From Methylococcaceae bacterium (lineage in GTDB: Bacteria > Pseudomonadota > Gammaproteobacteria > Methylococcales > Methylomonadaceae): a stretch of 39,320 nucleotides of DNA. Of the stretch, positions 1 to 7,616 are shown piece after piece; positions within the stretch are counted from its first letter, which is position 1; the number at the start of each line of letters is the position of its first letter. Position numbers and translations under genes: made by a program. The stretch lies in the NCBI GenBank assembly GCA_006844585.1, contig SPJM01000089.1, positions 1 to 39,320 of the forward strand, in the 5' to 3' direction. Below the pieces are notes generated by a model. That model was not told the DNA's origin. It worked only from the letters and a program-made list of their open reading frames with translations, and did not search any database.

Positions 1-349
1 CCGGCTGATAATAGCGAACTTGCTTGCCGGAAACAGTCTCTTTAAGTTTCTGCACATAACGTCGAACCGTTCGAGCTGACACCGTCAGTTCAGGGTGCTT
101 AGCCTGCAGTTTACGTTGCACCTTCACGGCGCTCAGCTGCGGGAACTTCCCTAAAAGATAAATAATCGTGTCGCGATAGTCATCCAACTGCTGGTGACGC
201 GACTTATCTTCAAGATAACGGCTAATGCTTGCCTCATCCATCGCCAGATATTTACGAACCGTATTGATGGAAATATCTAATTGCCTGGCGATGGCTTTTT
301 TACCCAAGCCATTGCCATCATCGTATAGCGCTTTAATTTTATGAATCAT
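1..349 (-). CDS. istA: IS21-family transposase IstA, N-terminal part (runs off the left edge)
   Basis: This is the large transposase (cointegrase) of an IS21-type insertion sequence; only its first 116 residues lie in the window. Reading from ATG at 349, the protein starts MIHKIKALYDDGNGLGKKAI and continues with ARQLDISINTVRKYL, a helix-turn-helix of the kind that opens IstA proteins and binds the element's ends. A second HTH-like stretch (LSAVKVQRKLQAKHPELTVS, then ARTVRRYVQKL) follows. The start is supported by a strong ribosome site, AAGGAGTGG, just upstream. The DDE catalytic core and the IstB helper would lie left of position 1. Family membership is recognised from the N-terminal pattern only, so IS21 is likely but not proven. 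Confidence 0.75.
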   Translation of the reverse strand, partial: MIHKIKALYDDGNGLGKKAIARQLDISINTVRKYLAMDEASISRYLEDKSRHQQLDDYRDTIIYLLGKFPQLSAVKVQRKLQAKHPELTVSARTVRRYVQKLKETVSGKQVRYYQP

Positions 350-458
350 GTTCCACTCCTTCAAAACCATCTCCCGTACAAATCGGGAAATGATACGGGA
401 CAACTGCCCCTTGTGTTAATACCAAAGGGGATCAATTTTGTTGTCCATTAGGGGGGCA
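1..458 (-). mobile_element. IS21-like insertion sequence, one end only
   Basis: The element enters from the left edge with istA on the minus strand. Between the istA start and the restriction gene there is about 110 bases of non-coding end sequence. It holds an inverted pair TCCCGTA (372-378) and TACGGGA (394-400), plus GATC/CCCC-rich motifs around 424-434. Short repeated end sequences of this kind are usual for IS21 ends. I place the outer tip near 457-458, where the minus strand reads TGCCCCCC, because IS21 elements commonly begin with TG. The exact tip and the target duplication cannot be fixed with one end. Confidence 0.6.
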
Positions 459-464
459 TTTTAA

Positions 465-3122
465 ATGGCCATTAACAACTACGTGCTTTGGGGTGATGAT
501 GGCAAGCCACTGGCCGTGGTCGAGGCGAAGAAAACCACCGTCGATGCCCAAGTCGGCCAGCAACAGGCCAAGCTGTATGCCGACTGCCTGGAGCAGATGC
601 ACGGCCAACGCCCGCTAATCTTTTACACCAATGGCTACGAAACCTGGTTGTGGGACGATGCCTTCTACCCACCGCGCCAGATTGCTGGCTACTATAAAAA
701 GGATGAACTTCAACGCCTGCTGCTGCGCCGGAGCCAATGCGCCACGCTGGTTGTCGCCGAGATCAAGGATGTGATTGCCGGACGTTACTACCAGAAACGT
801 GCTATCAGCAGCATCTTCACCCAGTTCGGAAAAGCACGCCGCAAGGCTCTGCTGGTGATGGCAACCGGTACCGGTAAGACCCGTACTGCCATCGCCCTGA
901 CCGATGTGCTGCAACGCGCTAGCTGGGCCAAGCGTGTGCTGTTTCTGGCGGACCGGGTCTCGCTGGTGAATCAGGCAGCCAACGCATTCAAGGCGCATCT
1001 GCCCGAATCCAGCCCGGTGAATCTGGTCACTGAGAAGGACACCGAGGGCAGGGTTTACGTCTCTACCTATCCGACCATGATGGGGTTGATTGATACCACC
1101 AAGGGCAGCGAGGCACGCTTTGGCGTGGGGCATTTTGATCTGCTGATTATCGATGAAGCGCACCGCTCGGTGTACCAGAAGTACGGCGCGATCTTCCGTT
1201 ACTTCGACTCCCTGCTGGTGGGCCTAACCGCCACGCCCCGCGAAGAAGTGGACCGCAACACCTACGACCTGTTCGAGCTGGAACCTGGCGTACCCACCGA
1301 TGCCTACGAGCTGGAAACTGCCGTCAAAGACGGCTTTCTGGTACCGCCGCGTGTGCAGCAGGTCGATCTCAAATTCCCCCGCGAGGGCATCGACTACGAT
1401 GCGCTGAGTGATGAAGAAAAAGCCGAATGGGAAAGCCTAGACTGGGGCGATGACGTGGACGAACGCGGCCTACCGACGCATGTGAACTCGGCGGCGATTA
1501 ACAGTTGGCTGTTTAACAAAGACACCGTGGACAAGGTGCTGCAATACCTGATGGAACATGGCCACAAGGTGGATGGCGGGGATCGTCTGGCCAAGACCAT
1601 CATCTTTGCCCGCAACCACGACCATGCCAAATTCATCGAGGAACGCTTCAACCACCACTATCCGCACTTCAAAGGCCAGTTTGCACGCATCATCGACAAC
1701 TACGCCAAGTACCCGCAAAGCCTGATCGATGACTTCTCACAGTACGAGAAAGCCCCGCATATCGCTATCTCGGTGGATATGCTCGACACCGGCATCGATG
1801 TGCCCGAAGTGGCCAACCTGGTGTTCTTCAAGCCGGTGTATTCCAAGATCAAATTCTGGCAGATGATCGGGCGCGGTACCCGTCTGTGCCCGGATCTGTT
1901 CGGTCCGGAAGAAGACAAGCCTGACTTCCGCGTGTTCGACTTCTGCTTCAACTTCGATTTCTTCCGCGAGAACCCGAAAGGCATTGAAGGCAGTGGGTCT
2001 GCCCCGCTGGGTACCCGCCTGTTCCGCGCACGGGTTGAGTTGCTGTCCCAGGTGCAAGGCAGCGCCGATCTCGATCCGGAAGCTCTACTGGGCAATGCCC
2101 TGACCAACGAACTGCATGGCGAGGTCACCGCCATGAACCCGGAAAATTTCATCGTGCGCATGCACCTGAAGGCCGTGGAGCGGTTTCGTGAACGCGATGC
2201 CTGGCAGCAACTGTCTGACGACGACCGGGAAACTCTGCAACAGGACGTTGCCGGCCTGCCGAATGAGCAGGCACCGGACGATATTGAATCGCGGCTGTTC
2301 GACCTGATGGCGCTGCGCATGCAACTGGCACTGGCCAAAGACGAAGGCGGTCCGTTTGAGACCCTGCGCCAGAAGGTCATCGAGATCGCCATGCTGCTGG
2401 AGGAGAAGACCAGCATCCCAGCGGTAAAACAGCAACTGGGTTACCTGGCCGACCTGCAGGAGAGTGCGTTCTGGGAGGATATGACGCTTCAGATGTTGGA
2501 AGATATGCGTCTGCGCCTGCGTGGACTGATGCCATTCCTGGACAAGAAAAAGCGCAAGATCGTCTATACCAACTTCCAGGATGAAATTATCGGGGTGCGG
2601 GAAGATGCGCCTGTCTACATGCCCAAGATGACCGGGGCGCAGTACGAGAAGAAGGTGAAGGATTACCTGCGCAATCACCAGGACCACCTGCTGATTCAGC
2701 GCCTGCGTACCAACCAACCGCTGACCGAAACCGATCTGCAGGGCCTGGAGCAGATGCTCATCGAGATCGGTGAAGACGATGGACAGGCACTGTATGAAGG
2801 CTTGCTGGAACGCAGCGGCGCTCCCTCATTGCCCTGGTTTGTCCGCAGCCTGGTCGGCATGGACCGCGCAGCCGCTCAACAAGCCTTCTCACAATTTCTC
2901 GGCGACCGTAGCCTCAATGCCCAACAGATCCGCTTCGTGGAACAGGTGATCGATCAGCTGACCGCACGCGGGGTGATGGAGGCCAAGGCGCTGTATGAGC
3001 CTCCGTTCAGTGCACTACACAGCGGTGGGCCTGATGAGCTGTTTACAGGGAGAGAGAATGTGATCGACGCTGTATTCGATGCCCTGAAATCCCTGGAACC
3101 ACAGGTCCAGGGCGTTGCGTAA
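465..3122 (+). pseudogene. hsdR: Type I restriction enzyme R subunit (HsdR), 5'-truncated at the insertion sequence
   Basis: HsdR is the motor and nuclease subunit of type I restriction systems. The 885 codons left cover the end of the HSDR_N nuclease domain (PLAVVEAKKT, residues 15-24, gives the E-x-K of the PD-(D/E)xK site), then a superfamily 2 helicase: Walker A ATGTGKT (133-139), DEAH (230-233), TATP (255-258) and the motif V/VI stretch DTGIDVPEVANLVFF onward. An EcoEI-type C-terminal domain follows. Homologues of this subtype are longer by roughly 200 or more residues at the N-terminus. Here an in-frame TAA lies directly before the ATG, next to the insertion sequence end, so the gene was cut. 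Most relatives have Asp before YVL in the nuclease motif; here it is Asn (residue 5). Base composition is clearly richer in G and C than the neighbours, suggesting transfer. No hsdM or hsdS follows. Confidence 0.85.
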
Positions 3123-3229
3123 TGATCAGCGAGGCCACAATCAGAGAATGCCCAACAAGGCGCTGTACTCGGACAGCAATTCCGCTGTGCCCCATTGCAG
3201 CAGGTGACCTTGGTCGTTAGCTGTAAAAA

Positions 3230-3388
3230 ATGGAATACGAAGATATCTACAATCTATCTATGAAATTTGGCCCTCCCAAGATTGATCTTAGGAAGGCTCA
3301 AATCCTCGATGATTACGGAGATGAATCTTATGCAAAACTGGAGAAACCAAGGGGTCAGGAAACCAAGGGGTCAGCCAACTTGAAATAG
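3230..3388 (+). CDS. Small hypothetical ORF, 52 residues, possibly not a gene
   Basis: The frame runs from ATG at 3230 to TAG at 3386-3388 and starts MEYEDIYNLSMKFGPPK. I do not recognise it. Its last 15 or so residues are encoded by the 16-bp tandem repeat, which suggests that the natural end of the reading frame has been replaced by repeat sequence, or that the frame is accidental. There is no convincing ribosome site (AGCTGTAAAAA precedes the ATG). The charged, proline-containing start could be a remnant of a larger protein lost when this region decayed. Confidence 0.25.
   Translation: MEYEDIYNLSMKFGPPKIDLRKAQILDDYGDESYAKLEKPRGQETKGSANLK
3343..3374. repeat. Perfect 16-bp tandem duplication
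   Basis: GAAACCAAGGGGTCAG occurs at 3343-3358 and again directly after it at 3359-3374 without a mismatch. The core AAGGGGTCAG recurs at 4445-4454, and close variants with CCAAAGGGG occur at 3582-3590 and, reversed, at 4479-4488. Confidence 0.9.
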
Positions 3389-3710
3389 AAGAAAAATAGG
3401 AGAGGTTTTGATTTAAATCAAGTTACCCGACTCCAATACCGCGTCCAGTGGATAATTAACCAACTGAATTACAAAGAATTACGCAATATATTTAGACTTA
3501 AGACTTGCCATTTTGTTGGGTATAATTGAATGGATAACCCCCTGTCCAAAGAAGCAATCGTAACCCATGAATAAGCCCAACCAAAGGGGGCAGCCAATAA
3601 TACCGCTACCAGTCATTTTAATCGCTAATAAATCAATTGGTTATAAATTCAATAGCGGCGCCTGTATTAGGGGGTAAAATGAACTCCGAAACTTTAGTTA
3701 TAAGTTATGC

Positions 3711-4099
3711 TCACCAGATACTATCAATTAATTTACTAGCACGAAGGTTTTCGTCAGCAGTTACCAATTGCGCGTTGTGCACGACGGATGTAGCAGCTAT
3801 GATTCTATCAGCGGGGTCGTTATTTATTTCAAAGTTTACAGAGAGTTCTGCAATTTCAGGTGAAATTGATTGAACAGAAATGTTTCTTGTTTGAAAAACA
3901 AATTTAAAAAATTAGCAGCTGATGAGTCTACTTCAAGTCGACGCTTTTTGATCAACATCGATATTTCCCATATAGAAATATCAGAAATAATTAAAGCGTT
4001 ATGTTTATCTGCTTTTTCAATGGCAAGCGTGGCTTTTTTAGATAGCTTTGACGGTTCAAGTGCATCCCAAATAATTGCACATGAATCCATTACAATCAC
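3711..4099 (-). pseudogene. vapC: PIN-domain toxin (VapC-like), frameshifted
   Basis: VapC toxins are PIN-domain ribonucleases. The first frame starts at GTG 4099 (overlapping the antitoxin stop by 4 bases; ATG 4090 is an alternative) and reads MIVMDSCAIIWDAL, with the first acidic residue, then SDISIWEISMLIKK, with the conserved Glu. It then runs into a stop at 3836-3838. The missing second half is present one frame over: ISPEIAEL, then NNDPADRIIAATS and LVTADENLRAS, ending at TGA 3711-3713. The whole span is 389 bases, one short of 130 codons, so a single-base deletion in the stretch around 3885-3905 (which has runs of T on the coding strand) explains it. All acidic residues of the PIN site exist across the two frames. 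It could be a true mutation or a sequencing error. Confidence 0.85.
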
Positions 4100-4326
4100 G
4101 ATAACCCCTCCCAGTCACAGTCGGTTGGGCTTGTTATGTCGCGAATTTTAGCTGTTGAAGCCAGAGTTTTCAGTTTTTGTTTAGCTATTTCTTTCTGGTT
4201 CACAGGTGGTGTTATTGTTGCGAGCAATTTCCCATTGGAAGTCACAGAAAGTGGTTCACCAGAATTTGCAATTTCTAAATATTTCAAAAGGTTGGCTCTA
4301 AAATCACTGATATTTATAGTTTGCAT
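4096..4326 (-). CDS. vapB: Phd/YefM-type antitoxin
   Basis: This 76-residue protein (MQTINISDFRANLLKYLEIA...) has the Phd/YefM fold signature: a short N-terminal strand, a helix, then GEPLSVTSNGKLLATITPP. Such proteins bind DNA with the N-terminal half and neutralise the toxin with the C-terminal tail, here ending DCDWEGLS. I chose ATG 4326 rather than a longer frame from 4413, because the extra 29 residues would cover the promoter and palindrome and look nothing like the family. The stop overlaps the toxin start by four bases, the usual arrangement for translational coupling. The gene appears intact although its partner toxin is broken. The symbol follows the PIN partner; by sequence it is a Phd/YefM antitoxin. 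Confidence 0.85.
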   Translation of the reverse strand: MQTINISDFRANLLKYLEIANSGEPLSVTSNGKLLATITPPVNQKEIAKQKLKTLASTAKIRDITSPTDCDWEGLS

Positions 4327-4350
4327 GGTCTTAAGAACTAAAGTGGCTGT

Positions 4351-4379
4351 ACAATATAATGGTACAATTATATGGTCAA
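4351..4379 (-). promoter_or_regulatory. Promoter with near-palindromic operator for the toxin-antitoxin pair
   Basis: On the minus strand TTGACC (4379-4374) and TATTGT (4356-4351) are 17 bases apart. The spacer and -10 overlap an 18-base near-palindrome at 4355-4372 (TATAATGGTACAATTATA on the plus strand) that matches its own complement at 16 of 18 positions. Phd/YefM antitoxins usually repress their own operon by binding such palindromes, so this is a likely operator. A second possible -10, TATAAT, lies inside the palindrome at 4372-4367. Confidence 0.55.
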
Positions 4380-4431
4380 AAGCATAACAAGGCAAATGAA
4401 CGCGGATAGCCAAAAGCGCCGTTCGCTATTG

Positions 4432-4490
4432 CCAACCAAACTTCAAGGGGTCAGAAACTTCAATGGGTCATATATGATCCCTTTGGTTGG
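4432..4490. repeat. Inverted repeat with CCAACCAAA ends
   Basis: CCAACCAAA (4432-4440) is matched by TTTGGTTGG (4482-4490). Inside lie AAGGGGTCAG (4445-4454) and a small palindrome, TCATATATGA (4468-4477). The motif family is the same as in the tandem duplication about 1.1 kb away, so the toxin-antitoxin pair is flanked on both sides by copies. Confidence 0.7.
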
Positions 4491-4617
4491 AAATTACCGT
4501 ATTATTGATAGATTACAAATCTGAGTATATTTCAATACTTACCATCAAACATGGTAAGCAAATATTACCCATTGATGAAATCAAAGCATAATCTGGATAG
4601 ATAGCTACTCAAATGCC

Positions 4618-6366
4618 CTACCCCAATTTTTCAAAGTATTCCATTACCAATTGCAAATTTCTTTGTCCGCGAAATTCATTGACGTCCATTTTGTAAGCGG
4701 CATGGACGCTACGACAACCTAGCCATTGTTCCGGTTTTTCGACAAAAAAGGCGATGGCGTCAACTAAGGCCTCTTGCCCTGATGGTTTTAATACAAATTT
4801 TAAATGTTGTTGACCAACAATACGACATTGGATGACTTCGAATTGTCCGTCGAAAACCGGTTCTGGAAAAGCTTGTCCCCAGGTGCCGGATCTTTGCAGT
4901 AATTCGGCAAATTCTTGAGTTAAATAGCTGTCGCTCAGTTCGCCGTCGGAAAAAACTTTCGGCTCCAAATCCATTTCTTGCAGTTTTTCTCTGACGATTT
5001 CTTCAAACGCTAAAGCAAAAGGCGGATAGTCGTGCATTTTAATGGTTAAGCCCGCCGCCATGGCGTGACCACCGAATTTTTCCAGTATATTCGGATGAGC
5101 GGCTGCGACTTCGCTGAGCACATCGCGTATGTGGACGCCGTTAATGGATCGGGCTGAGCCTTTGATCAAGCCATCCTGATCGGCATTAGCGAAGGCGATC
5201 ACCGGTCTGTGCAAGCGGTCTTTAATACGGGAGGCTAGAATGCCGATGACGCCTTGATGCCATTGTTCATCATACAAACAGACGCCCGCCGGCAGGTGTT
5301 TTTCATCAAAGGCTTTCATTTCCGACAACAGATTCATAGCTTCCCGTTTCATCTGCCCTTCCACTGCTTTACGATCCTGATTCAGTTCGTCCAGTTGTTG
5401 GGCGATATCCAGCGCCAGCTTTTCATCATCGCTAATCAAGCATTGAATGCCTAACGACATATCATCCATACGCCCGGCGGCGTTAAGCCTTGGGCCGATG
5501 GCAAAGCCGAGATCAGAGGCATGCAGGTTGGCTAACTGGCGACCGGAGATTTCAACTAACGCTTTGATAGCCGGATGGCATTCCCCGGAACGAATTCGCA
5601 ACAAACCTTGATGAACCAAAATACGATTCACTTGGTCCAGCGCCACGACATCTGCGACAGTGCCTAAGGCCACCAAGTCCAATAATTGCCCCAAATTCGG
5701 CTGGCGCTTGCCGCTTTTTTCAAACCAGTTTTGTTCACGTAAATGACTGCGTAAGGCCATGAGTACATAAAATATCACCCCGACGCCGGCAATATTACCA
5801 CTGGGAAATTCATCTTCCGGTAAGTTGGGATTAACAATTGCTGCGGCTTCCGGCAATTCTTTTCCGGGTAGGTGATGATCGGTGACGAGGACTTTAATAC
5901 AGGCTTGTTGGGCGGCTTTAACGCCTTCGATACTGGAGATGCCATTATCGACAGTAATGATAATATCGGGATGCTGTTGTTTAGCCAGTTCGACAATTTC
6001 CGGAGTCAGGCCGTAACCGTATTCAAAGCGATTCGGCACCACGTAAGAAACATTTTCCGCGCCTAGCAAATGCAAACCCCTCATCGCCACCGCACAACTG
6101 GTTGCACCGTCGGCATCGAAATCGGCCACAATGGTGATTTTCTGTTTTTCGAAAATGGCTAGCCTCAAATGCTCTACCATTGTTTTCATGCCCGATAATA
6201 AAAACGGGCTGGGTAAAGCCGCCAAGGTTCTATCTAATTGCACGGATTTATGAATTCCTCGGCTATTAAAAATACGGATTAGCCGCTCATCCATATTTTC
6301 CAAATAGGATTTTTTTCGGCTGACCGGTCTGGGAACAATTTGTTTTTTTACGCCTTGGGAATACAT
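4618..6366 (-). CDS. recJ: Single-stranded-DNA-specific exonuclease RecJ
   Basis: RecJ digests single-stranded DNA 5' to 3' in RecFOR recombination, base excision repair and mismatch repair. The 582 residues match the usual length (about 577 in E. coli). The DHH-family metal sites are all visible: DFDADG at 82-87, VDNG at 139-142, TDHH at 162-165 and GTVADVVALD from 235. The DHHA1 part includes GPRLNAAGRMDD, and a C-terminal OB-like region follows. Start ATG 6366 is preceded by TTGGAAAAAC, a modest ribosome site. The gene lies downstream of thrC, but a terminator stands between them, so it probably has its own promoter or relies on read-through. The recJ-thrC-hom neighbourhood is common in gammaproteobacteria. 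Confidence 0.96.
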   Translation of the reverse strand: MYSQGVKKQIVPRPVSRKKSYLENMDERLIRIFNSRGIHKSVQLDRTLAALPSPFLLSGMKTMVEHLRLAIFEKQKITIVADFDADGATSCAVAMRGLHLLGAENVSYVVPNRFEYGYGLTPEIVELAKQQHPDIIITVDNGISSIEGVKAAQQACIKVLVTDHHLPGKELPEAAAIVNPNLPEDEFPSGNIAGVGVIFYVLMALRSHLREQNWFEKSGKRQPNLGQLLDLVALGTVADVVALDQVNRILVHQGLLRIRSGECHPAIKALVEISGRQLANLHASDLGFAIGPRLNAAGRMDDMSLGIQCLISDDEKLALDIAQQLDELNQDRKAVEGQMKREAMNLLSEMKAFDEKHLPAGVCLYDEQWHQGVIGILASRIKDRLHRPVIAFANADQDGLIKGSARSINGVHIRDVLSEVAAAHPNILEKFGGHAMAAGLTIKMHDYPPFALAFEEIVREKLQEMDLEPKVFSDGELSDSYLTQEFAELLQRSGTWGQAFPEPVFDGQFEVIQCRIVGQQHLKFVLKPSGQEALVDAIAFFVEKPEQWLGCRSVHAAYKMDVNEFRGQRNLQLVMEYFEKLG

Positions 6367-6380
6367 GTTTTTCCAATAAA

Positions 6381-6402
6381 AAAGCCGACTACTGTCGGCT
6401 TT
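6381..6402 (-). terminator. Rho-independent terminator between thrC and recJ
   Basis: A perfect 9-bp stem, AAAGCCGAC (6381-6389) with GTCGGCTTT (6394-6402), closes a TACT loop. On the minus strand the stem is followed by a T-rich tail, so it should end the alaC-hom-thrC transcript. T-runs on the plus-strand side make it potentially bidirectional. Confidence 0.85.
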
Positions 6403-6496
6403 GTTTTTAACGACTTAGGACTAAAAATTTTATTACATCCTCAGTCCTTAAAATGAATGTACCGTTAGAATTTAATTAACGATATTAGCATCATTT

Positions 6497-6518
6497 GTCG
6501 GACTAAAGTCCGACCTAC
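6497..6518 (-). repeat. REP-like palindrome with GTAG foot, copy 1
   Basis: On the minus strand GTAG precedes a hairpin with arms GTCGGACT and AGTCCGAC. It lies three bases beyond the thrC stop codon. Two sister copies lie at 13251-13272 and 30882-30903. A GTAG tetranucleotide at the foot of a short palindrome is the mark of REP elements handled by RAYT transposases. Confidence 0.8.
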
Positions 6519-6521
6519 TTT

Positions 6522-7610
6522 TTACATTTTGTTTAATATGGCTTTTTTCACTTCATCCAGTGAAGCTTCAATGGTGATCGGCTGGGTGTCTTTGCATTGC
6601 ATTATCGCCGTATCCGGGTCTTTTAAGCCGTTGCCGGTTAATGTACAAACAATACGACTGCCTTCCGGGATTTTACCGGATTCTATATCTTTCAATGCGC
6701 CCGCCAATGATGTCGCCGAAGCGGGTTCACAAAAAACCCCTTCATATTGAGACAACATTTTTTGCGCTGCCAGTATTTGCTCATCAGTCATCGCATCAAA
6801 CCAACCACCGGATTGTTTCTGGGCATTCCATGCGCCTTCCCAGGATTGCGGGTGACCGATGCGAATTGCGGTGGCGACGGTTTCCGGATTATCGACCATT
6901 TTACCGGAAATAAAAGGCGCAGCGCCTGCTGCTTGGTAGCCGCACATAATCGGCGTTTTGTCGGCCACCGCTTTAATATCGCCCATATCCGTCGCGTATT
7001 CGGTATAGCCTTTCCAGTAAGCGGTGATATTGCCAGCATTACCCACCGGCAAACAGTGATAATCCGGCGCGCCGCCCAATTCATCAACAATTTCAAATGC
7101 GGCGGTTTTCTGGCCTTCGATTCTAAACGGATTGATCGAGTTAACGATGGAAACCGGAGCATGGTCGCCAATCACCTTAACAATTGACATGCCGTCGTCA
7201 AAGTTGCCTTTAATCTGGATAATTTCAGCGCCGTTCATTAAAGTCTGCGCCAACTTACCTAAGGCGATTTTGCCTTCAGGAATCAAGACGAAAGCTTTAA
7301 TGCCTGCGCGAACGGCATAAGCCGCAGCGGAAGCCGATGTGTTGCCGGTCGATGCGCAAATAATGGCTTCGCTACCCTCTTCCACCGCTTTGGTGACCGC
7401 CATCGTCATCCCACGGTCTTTAAAGGAACCGGTAGGATTCAAGCCTTCATATTTAACATAAATATCCACATCTTTAGCAATGAGTTTAGGGATATTTTGC
7501 AATTGGATTAACGGCGTGTTGCCTTCGCACAGACTGATAATGCGCGTATCGTCGCTGACCGGCAGGCGGCTTCTGTATTTTTCAATTAAACCCGTGTAAC
7601 GTGTTGACAT
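6522..7610 (-). CDS. thrC: Threonine synthase
   Basis: ThrC converts O-phosphohomoserine to threonine with pyridoxal phosphate (PLP). The 362-residue protein has the PLP lysine in GSFKDRG (Lys64), the phosphate-binding [14 protein letters not shown] stretch, and [12 protein letters not shown] near the C-terminus. The length and the short N-terminus fit the compact bacterial class (about 350-360 residues) rather than the longer E. coli/yeast class. ATG 7610 lies six bases after the hom stop with no clear ribosome site, so translation is probably coupled to hom. It is the last gene of the alaC-hom-thrC group and is followed by a REP-like repeat and a terminator. Confidence 0.96.
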   Translation of the reverse strand: MSTRYTGLIEKYRSRLPVSDDTRIISLCEGNTPLIQLQNIPKLIAKDVDIYVKYEGLNPTGSFKDRGMTMAVTKAVEEGSEAIICASTGNTSASAAAYAVRAGIKAFVLIPEGKIALGKLAQTLMNGAEIIQIKGNFDDGMSIVKVIGDHAPVSIVNSINPFRIEGQKTAAFEIVDELGGAPDYHCLPVGNAGNITAYWKGYTEYATDMGDIKAVADKTPIMCGYQAAGAAPFISGKMVDNPETVATAIRIGHPQSWEGAWNAQKQSGGWFDAMTDEQILAAQKMLSQYEGVFCEPASATSLAGALKDIESGKIPEGSRIVCTLTGNGLKDPDTAIMQCKDTQPITIEASLDEVKKAILNKM

Positions 7611-7616
7611 AATATT

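Larger units (their letters stand above)
3123..3710. other. Gene-poor stretch with repeats and scraps of coding sequence
   Basis: About 590 bases separate hsdR from the toxin gene. A possible coupled start (TAATG) overlaps the hsdR stop, but that frame closes after 32 codons (MISEATIREC...), so no methylase subunit is present. The rest contains a 52-codon frame (3230-3388), a 16-bp tandem duplication (3343-3374), and a further copy of a related motif, CCAACCAAAGGGGGCAG, at 3579-3595. A weak promoter-like TATAAT sits at 3521-3526. On the minus strand near 3415-3470 a short open stretch ends ...NYPLDAVLESGNLI and may be the tail of a lost gene. I read the region as eroded accessory DNA. Confidence 0.5.

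Noticed and set aside
615-2717. Long minus-strand open frames (up to 238 codons) inside hsdR
   Set aside because: They lie opposite a helicase with all its motifs; high GC content produces long antisense frames by chance.
3122-3220. Possible hsdM start overlapping the hsdR stop (TAATG)
   Set aside because: The frame ends after 32 codons and shows no methylase motif; no continuation was found in other frames.
3637-4387. Plus-strand open frames of 78 to 93 codons over the toxin-antitoxin region
   Set aside because: They are antisense to the PIN toxin and antitoxin, whose frames have clear family motifs; the plus-strand translations show no domain.
6747-7187. 146-codon plus-strand frame opposite thrC
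   Set aside because: It is antisense to an intact enzyme with all motifs and has no ribosome site or domain.
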